A stretch of 44,476 nucleotides of DNA from Elizabethkingia sp. YR214. GTDB taxonomy: Bacteria; Bacteroidota; Bacteroidia; Flavobacteriales; Weeksellaceae. How positions within the stretch are numbered: position 1 is the first letter of the stretch; every line of letters starts with the position of its first letter. The notes beneath the pieces were generated by a model. The model searched no databases. It had not been told where the DNA came from and saw nothing but the letters and a program-made list of their open reading frames with translations. Position numbers and translations under genes: made by a program. The stretch is from positions 1-44,476 of the forward strand of contig NZ_QBUH01000014.1 in assembly GCF_003058195.1 (NCBI RefSeq), given 5' to 3'. Shown here piece after piece: positions 32,493-41,686 of this stretch.

Positions 32493-34097
32493 ATGGCAGA
32501 ACTTGAGAAAATTATCTGGATTTCTATTATTCTTATTGTTATTATTTCGGTAAAAGACAGACTAAAATTGGCATTGCCTATTTTACTTGTAGTAGCAGGA
32601 TTATTACTAAGTCTTACTCAGCTGGTACCATCTATAGACATGAGTCCTGAGATGATTTTTTATGTTGTGCTTCCGCCTATTTTGTTCGATGCAGCATGGA
32701 ATACTTCTATTCCCGATTTCAAAAAAGAGTTGCCAAAAATATCCTTGCTGGCAGTTGGTTTAGTTTTTATTACTACTACAGTTATAGCTGTTGTCGCTCA
32801 TAGTATTATTCCCGGATTTACATGGCCGCTGGCTTTTATACTAGGTGCAGTTATATCGCCACCCGATGCTGTTGCTGCTACCAGCATAACAAGAGATTTA
32901 CCGCTTCCTAAAAAACTGATAACGATATTGGAAGGAGAAAGTCTTCTAAATGATGCCTCAGCACTTATCGCTTATAAATGTGCTGTTACAGCTGTATTGA
33001 GTGGGATATTTTCCTTCTGGGATGCTGGCATACAATTTATTAGTATTAGTCTTGGAGGAATTGTGATCGGACTGTTAATTGGTTTTATTTTCCTGAAAAT
33101 GCATCGTTTTCTGAACGGGAATAGCAATACTGAAACCTTTGCTATTGTATTATTGCCGTTTGCTACTTACAGCCTGGCAGAACATCTTGACTCTTCCGGA
33201 GTTCTGGCTGTAGTTGCTTTAGGAATGTTTCTTTCATGGAATTCATTTTCCTTATTTAGTTCTGTAAGCCGGATTCAGATGAGCCACTTCTGGGATGTTA
33301 TAATTTTTGTTCTCAATGGGTTGGTATTTCTAATCCTTGGGATGCAGCTACCGCAGATTATTGCAGATATACCACATTCAGAGCTTCCCGTTCTTATTCT
33401 TTATGGTTTGTTGATTTTTGGTATTTTAATTTTGATCAGGCTGTTGATAACATTTACTTTTCCCATATTTTCCGGAACAAAATCCGGATATAAAGATATT
33501 TTGCTGCCACGTCTCCGGAAAGAATATATTATCCTTTCCTGGTCCGGAATGCGTGGAGTAGTATCTTTAGCTGCGGCCCTGGCGCTACCTGTGTATACCA
33601 ATAGCGGAGAACTTATAGAGCAACGCAGCACCATACTATTTGTATCATTTGTTGTTATCATTTTCACACTGCTTATACAGGGACTCACCTTGCCTAGATT
33701 GATTAAATTGATAAAACCGGCTCCTGAAGAGAAGCAGCATGAAAAAGAACTGAATATTCTGTTAATTGAAAAATCGCTGTCCTGTCTTCAGGCAATGCAG
33801 GGAGAAAATGAAATGTCACGTGATATTATTTCCGGAATAACCGAAAAGCTGAAAAAGGAAGAGTCTGATCTCTTCAAGAACGATGTGGAAGCTCCTGATA
33901 TGATGGCAAAGAAAAAATGGCGGGAAACCTATTTCAGAATAGAATTGGAGCTTATTGACTTTCAGCGTGAAGAACTTATAAAATATTACCATAAAGGAGA
34001 ATATGCATTGGAAGAAGTCCGGAAAAAAGAACAGGAACTGGATTTCTGGACAGCTACCGTCTATCAGGAAATGGAGTCTCTGAGACCACAGTATTAA
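32493..34097 (+). CDS. Na+/H+ antiporter, CPA1 family
   Basis: 534 aa. About twelve transmembrane segments fill residues 1-410. GAVISPPDAVAATSITRDL (with the ion-binding Asp) and LEGESLLNDASALIAYK are the diagnostic CPA1/NhaP-type motifs. SGMRGVVSLAAALALP matches the conserved late helix. The last 120 residues are a charged, helical cytoplasmic tail (KKKWRETYFRIELELIDFQREEL). It should exchange cytoplasmic Na+ or K+ for protons in pH and salt homeostasis. It is preceded by an FNR-like box at 32431, so expression may follow the Crp/Fnr regulator encoded at 35275. Confidence 0.9.
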   Translation: MAELEKIIWISIILIVIISVKDRLKLALPILLVVAGLLLSLTQLVPSIDMSPEMIFYVVLPPILFDAAWNTSIPDFKKELPKISLLAVGLVFITTTVIAVVAHSIIPGFTWPLAFILGAVISPPDAVAATSITRDLPLPKKLITILEGESLLNDASALIAYKCAVTAVLSGIFSFWDAGIQFISISLGGIVIGLLIGFIFLKMHRFLNGNSNTETFAIVLLPFATYSLAEHLDSSGVLAVVALGMFLSWNSFSLFSSVSRIQMSHFWDVIIFVLNGLVFLILGMQLPQIIADIPHSELPVLILYGLLIFGILILIRLLITFTFPIFSGTKSGYKDILLPRLRKEYIILSWSGMRGVVSLAAALALPVYTNSGELIEQRSTILFVSFVVIIFTLLIQGLTLPRLIKLIKPAPEEKQHEKELNILLIEKSLSCLQAMQGENEMSRDIISGITEKLKKEESDLFKNDVEAPDMMAKKKWRETYFRIELELIDFQREELIKYYHKGEYALEEVRKKEQELDFWTATVYQEMESLRPQY

Positions 34098-34155
34098 AGA
34101 AACTATAGTTAGTTTTAGCGATAAGGGAAAGAGAATATTTATACCTATTCGTTTT

Positions 34156-34199
34156 TTGACTCAGGTCAATGTTTCTAAATTTTGATGTTGTGATCTTTG
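34156..34199 (+). promoter_or_regulatory. FNR-like box and -7 element of the SIP flavoprotein
   Basis: TTGA-CTCAGG-TCAA (34156-34169) is a complete FNR-type half-site pair. The -7-like GATCTTTG is at 34192-34199, again exactly 36 bp after the box start. Confidence 0.65.
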
Positions 34200-34251
34200 C
34201 AGTGATAATAATTAATACAGGATTTTAGCAAATAAAAAGTTTATTAAAATA

Positions 34252-35007
34252 ATGGAGCAGAAAATAACTAAAAAAATACGTTCTGTATTTACAGTGAAAC
34301 ATAAAGAATACCTTACGCCGCACCTTATTCGTGTAGTATTTGGTATGGACGATGAACAGACAGAATTACTGTCAGGAGTTAGATCGGGATCCAATAATAA
34401 AATATTTATTCCGGTAAATGATAGCGGCCAGGAGAGTATGGTGAGAACTTATACCAACCGTAAAATAGATCTGGATAAAAAAGAGTTGAGTATTGATTTT
34501 GTAGCACATGGTGATAATGGACCTGCATCTGCATGGGCACTGAATACTAAGGCTGGTGACCATCTGGGAATCGGTATGAAAGAAAGTTTGAGACCTTTGG
34601 TTCCGGAAGCAGATAGCTATTTGTTGGCAGGCGATGCTACAGCTTTACCTGTTATTAGTGCTATTCTGGAACAGCTTCCTGCAGAAGCTACAGCAAAAGT
34701 TTTTCTGGAAGTACCAACAAAAGAAGATGAACTAATACTGTGTTCTGCAGCCAACGTAGAAACAGAATGGCTGCATAATCCTGCTCCCGAGCAGGGAAGT
34801 AATCTTGCTGAAGAGGTGAGAGCATTTGATTTTCCGGAGGATGATTCGAAAAAGTATGTGTATATAGCTGCCGAATATACAACAGTAAAAGATTTACGCA
34901 GTTATTACCGAACAGATAAAGGTTGGAATCCCCGTGAAATGTATGCTTGCTCTTACTGGAAAGCAGGTGCTTCGGAAGACGAAGCATCCGATGATCTGAA
35001 AAACTGA
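34252..35007 (+). CDS. Siderophore-interacting protein (FAD/NAD(P)H ferric reductase type)
   Basis: 251 aa, cytosolic. The FAD-binding part has [25 protein letters not shown] and [19 protein letters not shown]. The SIP C-terminal part has [35 protein letters not shown] and [15 protein letters not shown]. The order and spacing match ViuB/SIP-type reductases, which release iron from ferric siderophores with NAD(P)H. It would complement the xenosiderophore loci at 16674-23810 but is not adjacent to them. Its promoter carries an FNR-like rather than an iron-box-like motif, so redox control is expected. Confidence 0.85.
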   Translation: MEQKITKKIRSVFTVKHKEYLTPHLIRVVFGMDDEQTELLSGVRSGSNNKIFIPVNDSGQESMVRTYTNRKIDLDKKELSIDFVAHGDNGPASAWALNTKAGDHLGIGMKESLRPLVPEADSYLLAGDATALPVISAILEQLPAEATAKVFLEVPTKEDELILCSAANVETEWLHNPAPEQGSNLAEEVRAFDFPEDDSKKYVYIAAEYTTVKDLRSYYRTDKGWNPREMYACSYWKAGASEDEASDDLKN

Positions 35008-35149
35008 AACTAATTAACAATAGAATATTTACAGAACCCGGATAAGAGGTTCTGTAGATATTCAACGATGAAAATTAGATTTTATCTGTTTTCCAAAAAT
35101 GCATCAGATAACTAAGTATATATAATTTTTGAAATCTATTAAAGTTGGT

Positions 35150-35185
35150 CCTTGTCAGAAAATATAATTCTGGCAGGGATTTTTA
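35150..35185 (+). terminator. Probable terminator hairpin
   Basis: CCTTGTCAGAA (35150-35160) pairs with TTCTGGCAGGG (35168-35178), using two G-U pairs, and ATTTTTAG follows. It lies in the gap between the SIP and Crp/Fnr genes, which holds no other gene. Confidence 0.5.
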
Positions 35186-35239
35186 GATTTATGAAAACAC
35201 AGAATTGATGTAGTACAACAATGTCTTTTTTAATTTTAT

Positions 35240-35247
35240 TACATTTG
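35240..35247 (+). promoter_or_regulatory. -7 element of the Crp/Fnr-type regulator
   Basis: TACATTTG is a full TAnnTTTG match, 28 bases before the ATG. No TTGA-N6-TCAA box accompanies it, so the regulator does not seem to control itself through that site. Confidence 0.45.
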
Positions 35248-35274
35248 TCTGCTGACCTGATTTAGGATAATTAC

Positions 35275-35844
35275 ATGAACGAATTATTAGTATCATATAT
35301 TAAAAGTAAGATATCGGTAACGGAAGACGAACTGAATACAATTCTCTCTTACTTTAAAACCATAAAACTTAAAAAAAATGAATTATTGCTCGCAGAAGGG
35401 CAGGTGAGTCAGCGTTCTTTTTTTGTAACCAAAGGCTGCTTACGGATTTTCTTTATCAATGAAGAAGGACAGGAGGCGACGCGCTATTTTGCCTTTGAAA
35501 ATCAGTTTGCAAGTGCATTGGTGAGTTTTATTACAGCCGAAAAATCTAAAGAGTTTATACAGGCAGTAGAACCCACCGAAGTTTTTTACATCAGTCATAA
35601 AGATTTTTACCATCTATTGGAGATTATTCCACAGTGGGAAAAGTTTTACAGAATTTATCTGGAAATAGCTTACATAACCAATACCAGACGGCTGATGTCA
35701 TTTCTTATACAGGATGCATTGGAAAAATACCGTCAGTTGCTGGCAGAAAATCCGGTTATTGTACGGAGACTTTCCAATAAAATGGTTGCATCTTATCTCA
35801 ATATTTCTCAGGAAACCCTTAGTCGTCTAAAATCGAAGCTATAA
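35275..35844 (+). CDS. Short Crp/Fnr-family regulator
   Basis: 189 aa. A cyclic-nucleotide-binding-like beta-barrel (about 25-115: LLLAEGQVSQRSFFVTKGCLRIFF) leads by a dimerisation helix to a short helix-turn-helix (166-189). The recognition helix SQETLSRLKSKL keeps Glu180, Ser183 and Arg184, the ExxSR triad with which FNR reads TTGA. The protein ends right after this helix, without the usual wing; short forms like this are common in Bacteroidota. It has a single cysteine (C55), so no FNR-type 4Fe-4S cluster; the signal is unknown. FNR-like boxes precede the genes on both sides of it. Confidence 0.85.
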   Translation: MNELLVSYIKSKISVTEDELNTILSYFKTIKLKKNELLLAEGQVSQRSFFVTKGCLRIFFINEEGQEATRYFAFENQFASALVSFITAEKSKEFIQAVEPTEVFYISHKDFYHLLEIIPQWEKFYRIYLEIAYITNTRRLMSFLIQDALEKYRQLLAENPVIVRRLSNKMVASYLNISQETLSRLKSKL

Positions 35845-35940
35845 GAATTTTTATAGCCATTTACTTTTAGCTTTAGTTTCTGTTTATACCGAATAGGTCT
35901 AGGAGCATATCATAATTTAGCAGACTCTAAATCTCCTTTT

Positions 35941-35984
35941 TTGACACAGGTCAAAGTTTTTAATCTTGTGATAGCGGAATTTTG
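35941..35984 (+). promoter_or_regulatory. FNR-like box and -7 element of the UspA gene
   Basis: TTGA-CACAGG-TCAA (35941-35954) is followed, 36 bp from box start to element start, by GAATTTTG (35977-35984). The start codon is at 36008. The box would be centred near -42. Confidence 0.65.
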
Positions 35985-36007
35985 CAACATGATTTTAAAC
36001 AAAACCT

Positions 36008-36448
36008 ATGAAGATGAAATCTATAATCATTGCGCTTGATGAGAGTACTTATTCTCAGGTTATAGCCCGACAAGGATTTGAACTGGCTACAGTTTTTAAA
36101 AGTACAGTAACAATCCTCCTGATTCGGAATAACGAAGCGGTAATAAATGCATCACTAGCCAATATCTCTATAGAAGAGAATGATAATTCCGAGGAAAAAC
36201 TGATGCTAGACATTCAAGAGCTTACTAAAATATTTGATACTATAGAATATAGTATGACAACGTTGGAAGGTGATCCAATGGAAGAGATCATTCGCTTCGT
36301 TACCGGCAAAACAGCCGATTTACTTATTGTGGGTACCCACGGAAGAACCGGTTTGGATCATTGGATTACTGGAAGTGTTGCCGAACATGTAATCCGCCAT
36401 GCTACAATCCCAGTTCTGGTGATACCTTATAATCACCAGGCGCACTAA
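36008..36448 (+). CDS. Universal stress protein, UspA family
   Basis: 146 aa, a single Usp domain. IIIALDES at the N terminus and the nucleotide-binding signature VGTHGRTGLDHWITGSVAEHVIRHATIPVLVI (G-x2-G-x9-G-S) at the C terminus are both intact, so it belongs to the ATP-binding class. UspA proteins act in the cytosol in starvation or oxygen-limitation survival. A second ATG two codons in is possible. It has an FNR-like box and precedes the TolC-HlyD-MFS operon by about 100 bases, so some read-through may occur. Confidence 0.85.
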   Translation: MKMKSIIIALDESTYSQVIARQGFELATVFKSTVTILLIRNNEAVINASLANISIEENDNSEEKLMLDIQELTKIFDTIEYSMTTLEGDPMEEIIRFVTGKTADLLIVGTHGRTGLDHWITGSVAEHVIRHATIPVLVIPYNHQAH

Positions 36449-36545
36449 ATCCTAATATAACATAATTGCTTATTAATAAAAAAATAAGCGGGCTAAAAGC
36501 CTGCCTGGCGGAGCTATGCTCTGTTACGAACGAAAAATAGAAGAA

Positions 36546-37892
36546 ATGAAAACATTAAAAATTCCATTGAAAGCCATCAGAACATCATTGTTGATGTATG
36601 CCGGCGGAAGCATGATGATGGTAAGTGTAAAGGCGCAGTCGAATATCCTTACACTTAATCAGACTATAGAGATGGCGCTCTCCAATAGTAATGCGTTAAA
36701 ATTAAAACGCTCTGTTATTGATCTTGCTGTTAACAAATACAATCAGACAAAGGACTTATCGCTGCCAACAGGAAGTGTTAGCGGTAGTTTTTCTCATGCT
36801 GAAATTCCGGCAAATCATATCAGGCTAGGTTCTCTGGATTGGATATTACCGGACAGAGCAGATTCATATAATGCTAATGTTGCACTTAGTGAAACAGTAT
36901 TTAATGGTTTTAAGCTGAAATATGCAAGGGCTTCGACCTTACTATTGGCAGAAATGGCTAAAACGAATGTAGCTCTTAGTGAAGATGAGGTAATCTATAC
37001 AGCGGTACAAATGTATTTTGATTTGTATAAAGTAATCCAGAGCCAGAAAATTGTTCAACAGAATATGCTGGCTATAGAAAAACTTATTCAGCAAGCCGAT
37101 CAGTTTTATCGCCATGGTATTGTTACCAAGAATGATGTGCTGCGTTTCAGGCTGCAAAAGTCGGCAATAGAAATTACAGCCTCTGATTTAGAAGCTAACC
37201 GAAAAATTATCTGTTATAATATGACTGTATTACTCGGGTTGCCGGAAGATACAGATTTAAAATCAGGACAGGTTTTACTGAAAGAAGATGTTCCCGCTCC
37301 GCTAAGCCAGTATGTGGATTTTGCTTTTGCAGAAAGAAAAGAATTGAAACAAAATGATCTGCAATACAAAGTTGAAGAATTTTCCTTTAAAACAATACAG
37401 GCAGAAGAACTCCCAAAATTATCAGTAAGTGCCGGGCTAAAATATCTTCATGCAGGTTCTGCGCTTATTCCTGTCAACGGAAATTTTATAGCACCAATTT
37501 CTATAGGTGCTACCGTATCATGGGATTTTTCTACACTGTGGATAAATAAAAACAAACGTTCCGAAATAAAAATCCGTCAGCAGCAAACGTCTATAGAAAA
37601 AAATATCTGGGTGGATAAAATCCGGACAGAAGTTAATCAGGCTTATCAGCTTTACCAGCGTGCTCTGAATAAGGTAGCATTGCTACACTCATCTATAGAT
37701 GAAGCAGCGGAAAATGACCGTATGCAGGAAGATCGCTACAAAAATAATGTTACTACAGTCACCGACCGTATAGATGCTGATGCCAGACTTTATCAGGCAC
37801 TTACCGATCTGGAGATTGCCCGTGCGGATGCTTCTGTTGCCTGGTATAATCTATTAAAAGTGTCAGGCAAAATTTCAACAATTAATCAATAA
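36546..37892 (+). CDS. TolC-family outer-membrane efflux protein
   Basis: 448 aa from the ATG at 36546, which directly precedes a signal peptide (MKTLKIPLKAIRTSLLMYAG...VKAQ). An earlier in-frame ATG at 36516 would put ten charged residues in front of it and is disfavoured. The protein has the repeated alpha-helical hairpins of the OEP family (LNQTIEMALSNSNALKLKR, EAENDRMQEDRYKNNVTTVTDRIDADARLYQALTDLEIARADASVAWYNLLK). It is the outer-membrane channel for the HlyD and MFS proteins that follow 21 and 10 bases apart. Substrates are probably lipophilic drugs, as for EmrAB-TolC. Confidence 0.85.
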   Translation: MKTLKIPLKAIRTSLLMYAGGSMMMVSVKAQSNILTLNQTIEMALSNSNALKLKRSVIDLAVNKYNQTKDLSLPTGSVSGSFSHAEIPANHIRLGSLDWILPDRADSYNANVALSETVFNGFKLKYARASTLLLAEMAKTNVALSEDEVIYTAVQMYFDLYKVIQSQKIVQQNMLAIEKLIQQADQFYRHGIVTKNDVLRFRLQKSAIEITASDLEANRKIICYNMTVLLGLPEDTDLKSGQVLLKEDVPAPLSQYVDFAFAERKELKQNDLQYKVEEFSFKTIQAEELPKLSVSAGLKYLHAGSALIPVNGNFIAPISIGATVSWDFSTLWINKNKRSEIKIRQQQTSIEKNIWVDKIRTEVNQAYQLYQRALNKVALLHSSIDEAAENDRMQEDRYKNNVTTVTDRIDADARLYQALTDLEIARADASVAWYNLLKVSGKISTINQ

Positions 37893-37913
37893 TACGATAA
37901 GAAAATAAGACTT

Positions 37914-38960
37914 ATGAATATGGAAACAACCCAGTCAAAACAGAAAAAATATACAGTACCGGCAATTCTGCTGGTCGTTATAATAGCCGGAAGTATTTTC
38001 GGAGTAAAGCAATATATCTATTACCAGAGCCATGAAGATACTGATGATGCGCAGGTAGATGGTGACCTTAGTGCCGTTGTGTCGCGTGTAGGAGGCTATA
38101 TCAATACTATAAACTTTGAAGATAATCAACGTGTAACTAAAGGTCAAACACTGGTGACATTGGAGGATCAGGAGTATCGTATTAAATTGGAACAGGCAAT
38201 GGCAGCACAAAAGACTGCAGGCTCCAAAATCGGAGTTTCCGAAACTCAGGTATCAGCTACTCATGCATCTTCACTAGGATATAAGGCTCGGATAGAAGAA
38301 GCAAAAGCCAGATTATGGCAGGCGAATCAGGATTACGATCGTTATGCTGCTCTAATCAGAAGCGGTTCTGTTCCGCAGCAGACTTTTGACAAAGCTAAAG
38401 CCGAGCGTGATATTGCTAAAGCAGCTTATATATCTGCCGAAGAACAATATAAAACAGCTGTAGCACAAGTTGGCAATACACGTTCGGAGCTTAATGTAAC
38501 GCATACAGCAACAAACCAACAGCGGGTAGATGTGGATTATGCAAAATTACTTTTGTCTTATACCGATATTAAAGCACCAGTTTCTGGAATCGTGACTAAG
38601 CGTCGTGTACAAATGGGGCAGTTACTACAGGCCGGGCAAACCCTGTTTGCTGTGGTGGATGAAAATAACCTTTATGTAACAGCTAATTTCAAAGAAACAC
38701 AAATGCAACATATACGTGCCGGACAAAAAGCCAAAATTGTGGTGGATGCATATCCGGACGAACCTATAAAAGGAATTGTGCACAATTATGCAGGAACAAC
38801 GGGTGCTAAAATGTCTTTGCTGCCACCAGATAATGCTACAGGAAACTTTGTAAAAGTAGTGCAGCGTATTCCTGTAAAAATCAAAATTAATGCTTCTGCC
38901 GAACTCCTTAAAAAGATCCGCCCGGGAATGAACGTAGAGGTAAGCGTATTAACTAAATAA
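37914..38960 (+). CDS. HlyD/EmrA-family membrane-fusion protein
   Basis: 348 aa. There is one N-terminal membrane helix (about 16-34). The lipoyl/barrel start TDDAQVDGDLSAVVSRVGGYI is typical of EmrA, followed by a long coiled-coil hairpin (about 85-195, Ala/Gln/Lys-rich) and a C-terminal half lipoyl and beta-barrel (YTDIKAPVSGIVTKRRVQMGQLLQAGQTLFAVVD). It links the MFS pump to the TolC-type channel across the periplasm. It sits 21 bases after the channel gene and 10 before the pump gene. Confidence 0.9.
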   Translation: MNMETTQSKQKKYTVPAILLVVIIAGSIFGVKQYIYYQSHEDTDDAQVDGDLSAVVSRVGGYINTINFEDNQRVTKGQTLVTLEDQEYRIKLEQAMAAQKTAGSKIGVSETQVSATHASSLGYKARIEEAKARLWQANQDYDRYAALIRSGSVPQQTFDKAKAERDIAKAAYISAEEQYKTAVAQVGNTRSELNVTHTATNQQRVDVDYAKLLLSYTDIKAPVSGIVTKRRVQMGQLLQAGQTLFAVVDENNLYVTANFKETQMQHIRAGQKAKIVVDAYPDEPIKGIVHNYAGTTGAKMSLLPPDNATGNFVKVVQRIPVKIKINASAELLKKIRPGMNVEVSVLTK

Positions 38961-38970
38961 TCTGGAAATA

Positions 38971-40521
38971 ATGGCTGAAAAAGGATTTAGAAAATGGATT
39001 ATAACCTTTACCATGGTATTGTCCTGTATGCTCGAATTTTTGGATACAACGATTGTAAATGTTGCCATACCACATATTCAGGGGAATATGGGAGCTATAC
39101 TGGAAGATGTCGCATGGGTTTCTACCGGGTATGCGGTAGCCAATGTTATTATTCTGCCCATGTCCGGGTGGCTCGGAAGCCGCTTTGGCCGTAAGAATTA
39201 CTTCCTGTTTTCTATTATTTTGTTTACAATAGCATCCATGTTATGTGGCAACTCGCATACGCTAACAGAGCTGGTTGTATTCAGAATATTACAAGGACTT
39301 GCAGGTGGTGGATTAATATCCAATGCACAGGCAATATTGTTGGAAACCTGGCCGCCGGAAGAACGGGGAACGGCTACTGCAATATTTGGCTTCGGAGCAG
39401 TAGTAGGGCCTACAGTAGCACCAGCATTGGGTGGCTATCTTACGGATCATTTATCGTGGCCATGGGTATTTTACATTAATCTGCCATTGGGTATTCTGGC
39501 AGCAATTCTTACCTATCAGTATGTGAGATCAACACCCAAGGAGAGTACAGGAAAGCCTGTTGACTGGTGGGGAATTTTGCTCCTTACTGTTGCCGTGGGA
39601 AGTTTGCAGACGGTTTTGGAAAAAGGTGAAGAAAAAGATTGGTTTGCAACAAAGTATATTATTGTACTTACCGTTACTGCAGTTATTGGTATACTTCTGT
39701 TTATATGGCGGGAAACAACGACAGACCATCCGGTTGTAAACCTGAAATTATTCCGGTACAGAAGCTTCTCTGCAGGTATGGTTACTTCTTTTCTCTTCGG
39801 TATTGGACTATATGGCTCCGTGTTTGTCTTTCCTCAGTTTTGCCAAAGTCTTCTGGGCTTTTCGGCAGAACAGACCGGATTCCTTTTGTTGCCGGGACAA
39901 ATATTCACCATAGCTTTAATGCCTACGGTAGGTAAACTGTTGAAAAAAGGAGTGCCTCCACAGCTTTTTGTAATCGCAGGATTTATATGCTTCTTTATTT
40001 TCCCGATGATTATGAGTAAAGCAACATTGTCTTCAGGAAATACAGACTTCTATTTTCCGCTTTATTTCAGGGGAATAGGTATAGGACTGCTTTTTGTGCC
40101 TCTTATTACATTGGCGATTAAAGATTTGAAAGGACCCGAAATAGGACAAGGTGCAGGGCTCTACAATATGATGCGCCAGTTAGGTGGATCCTTTGGAATT
40201 GCAGGACTTGCAACAGCAATACATATTGGTAAAGGAAAACACCGAAATTATTTACTGGAAAATATAAATGAATACGGTTCTGCTTATTGGGAAAGAATGC
40301 AGAATTATATCTCCGGTTTTATGGGGAAAGGTTTCTCACATTCTGATGCTTCAGAAATGGCTTTGCGTGCGGTGGAAGGAACAATAAATAAACAGTCTAT
40401 GCTAATGGGTTTTACAGATGCTTATCAATATCTGGGGATAGCGATGCTGTGTTGTATTCCGTTTGTGCTATTGCAAGGTTTTAAGAAGAAAAAAACAGAA
40501 ATTCCGGCAGATGCACATTAA
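38971..40521 (+). CDS. MFS drug transporter, DHA2 (EmrB/QacA) family
   Basis: 516 aa with about fourteen transmembrane helices. LEFLDTTIVNVAIPHIQGNM (helix 1), SGWLGSRFGRKNYFLF (motif A) and GFGAVVGPTVAPALGGYLTDHLSWPWVFYINLPLG (motif C) are the DHA2 signatures. It exports compounds using the proton gradient together with the HlyD and TolC partners encoded just upstream. It is the last gene of the three-gene operon. Confidence 0.9.
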   Translation: MAEKGFRKWIITFTMVLSCMLEFLDTTIVNVAIPHIQGNMGAILEDVAWVSTGYAVANVIILPMSGWLGSRFGRKNYFLFSIILFTIASMLCGNSHTLTELVVFRILQGLAGGGLISNAQAILLETWPPEERGTATAIFGFGAVVGPTVAPALGGYLTDHLSWPWVFYINLPLGILAAILTYQYVRSTPKESTGKPVDWWGILLLTVAVGSLQTVLEKGEEKDWFATKYIIVLTVTAVIGILLFIWRETTTDHPVVNLKLFRYRSFSAGMVTSFLFGIGLYGSVFVFPQFCQSLLGFSAEQTGFLLLPGQIFTIALMPTVGKLLKKGVPPQLFVIAGFICFFIFPMIMSKATLSSGNTDFYFPLYFRGIGIGLLFVPLITLAIKDLKGPEIGQGAGLYNMMRQLGGSFGIAGLATAIHIGKGKHRNYLLENINEYGSAYWERMQNYISGFMGKGFSHSDASEMALRAVEGTINKQSMLMGFTDAYQYLGIAMLCCIPFVLLQGFKKKKTEIPADAH

Positions 40522-40705
40522 TGTCATAATAAAAATACATCATGTTTATTTATAACCACAACAGTCACTACAAACTTAATGAAAATAGTATGTCCTTATT
40601 TTTCCTTTTTGTGTAACAATTGTTAAGCTAAAGTGAGTTGAAACATTTTGTTTTCTGTTGTGGTTTATTGATGTAAAACAAAATATAATTCTAAAAATAT
40701 GTAAA

Positions 40706-41401
40706 ATGAAATCAGAATTAAGAAATATAAACCGGGGTGAGATCGTATATCATAAAAAAATGACAACAACCTCGTGGCATCTTAAAATAAGAACAATTTT
40801 TCCAATGGAATTGGATATAGATAAGAATCCGGGATATGTAATTCCTGTCATGATTGGTTATGATAATCTGGGGACTCCTGTACTAAGAAGGTTTATGCTA
40901 TGGAGCTACGATGCGATGCGTAATGTGGCAGATATTACAATTCATCCCAGTCCGGATAAAGAATTGTATAACTGGTTGGGAGATCTGCAAAACGGGAAGA
41001 TTATAAAATGGATGAACCCCGAGGAAATGATGTTACAGGAATCGAATGCTGAATGTTATTACCTTATTGGTAATGCCGATGCACAATCTTTTTTTTACCA
41101 GTTCAACAGGAATCTTCCTTTTTCCAGCACAGTCAATAGTTTTATTTACAGCAGGCATACGGGCGAGTTTTTTCCGGATGTAGACGGGAGTTATCCGCTC
41201 AATTATCATATAATATATCCATATAGCCCGGAAAGAGTACTGGATCTTTTCAGAAATGATTTTATAAGAACAAGCAAGGATTTTAGAATAATACTGGCCG
41301 GAAGTGATGAGGTGAATAAGCTTTTTACAAACTTCTTCAAAAAAGAATGGGCGACTGCAGAGGATCAGGTAAGGATTATTAATTTTAATAATCCTTATTA
41401 A
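40706..41401 (+). CDS. Conserved-looking protein of unknown function
   Basis: 231 aa from the ATG at 40706; an in-frame TTG upstream at 40658 adds an unlikely 16 residues. No signal peptide or membrane helix. The sequence is Trp/Tyr/Phe-rich with alternating charged and hydrophobic strands (MTTTSWHLKIRTIFPMELDIDKNPGYVIPVMIGYDNLG, FFPDVDGSYPLNYHIIYPYSPERVLDLFRNDF). I do not recognise the family. It stands alone after the efflux operon, with AT-rich gaps on both sides. Confidence 0.65.
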   Translation: MKSELRNINRGEIVYHKKMTTTSWHLKIRTIFPMELDIDKNPGYVIPVMIGYDNLGTPVLRRFMLWSYDAMRNVADITIHPSPDKELYNWLGDLQNGKIIKWMNPEEMMLQESNAECYYLIGNADAQSFFYQFNRNLPFSSTVNSFIYSRHTGEFFPDVDGSYPLNYHIIYPYSPERVLDLFRNDFIRTSKDFRIILAGSDEVNKLFTNFFKKEWATAEDQVRIINFNNPY

Positions 41402-41616
41402 AGTGTATTTGTCACGGAGTTAATGATCGGTAGAATTTTCCGAAAATTAATCTGCCATTTTTGCTTCTATGTTTTAAAAGAAGCTTTTAAAGTGAAAAAA
41501 AACATGATTTTTGTTAATATGTCTAAAAAAAATCATAAAATATTTTATTTGGCAAGGCTTTTGTCTATAGTAAGTAAAGTATTTTTTCATATAAAATATT
41601 TTGTGATTTGGTGTTG

Positions 41617-41645
41617 GCCCCGATTAATTTCGGGGCTTTTTTTTT
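41617..41645 (+). terminator. Strong rho-independent terminator
   Basis: GCCCCGA (41617-41623) and TCGGGGC (41630-41636) are perfect arms, followed by nine T. It lies 215 bases after the stop of the unknown protein. The intervening stretch (41402-41616) is very AT-rich and shows no convincing gene; a small RNA ending here is possible. Confidence 0.9.
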
Positions 41646-41686
41646 GCATTTATACCTTAGACTTTATTACTATTCTTAAATAGTTA

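Noticed and set aside
36516-36545. Earlier in-frame ATG for the TolC-type protein
   Set aside because: It would put charged residues in front of the signal peptide; the ATG at 36546 gives a normal exported start.
41423-41683. Plus-strand frame of 86 codons after the unknown protein
   Set aside because: It is Phe/Ile/Lys-rich in AT-rich DNA, runs through the strong terminator at 41617-41645, and shows no domain or plausible translation start.
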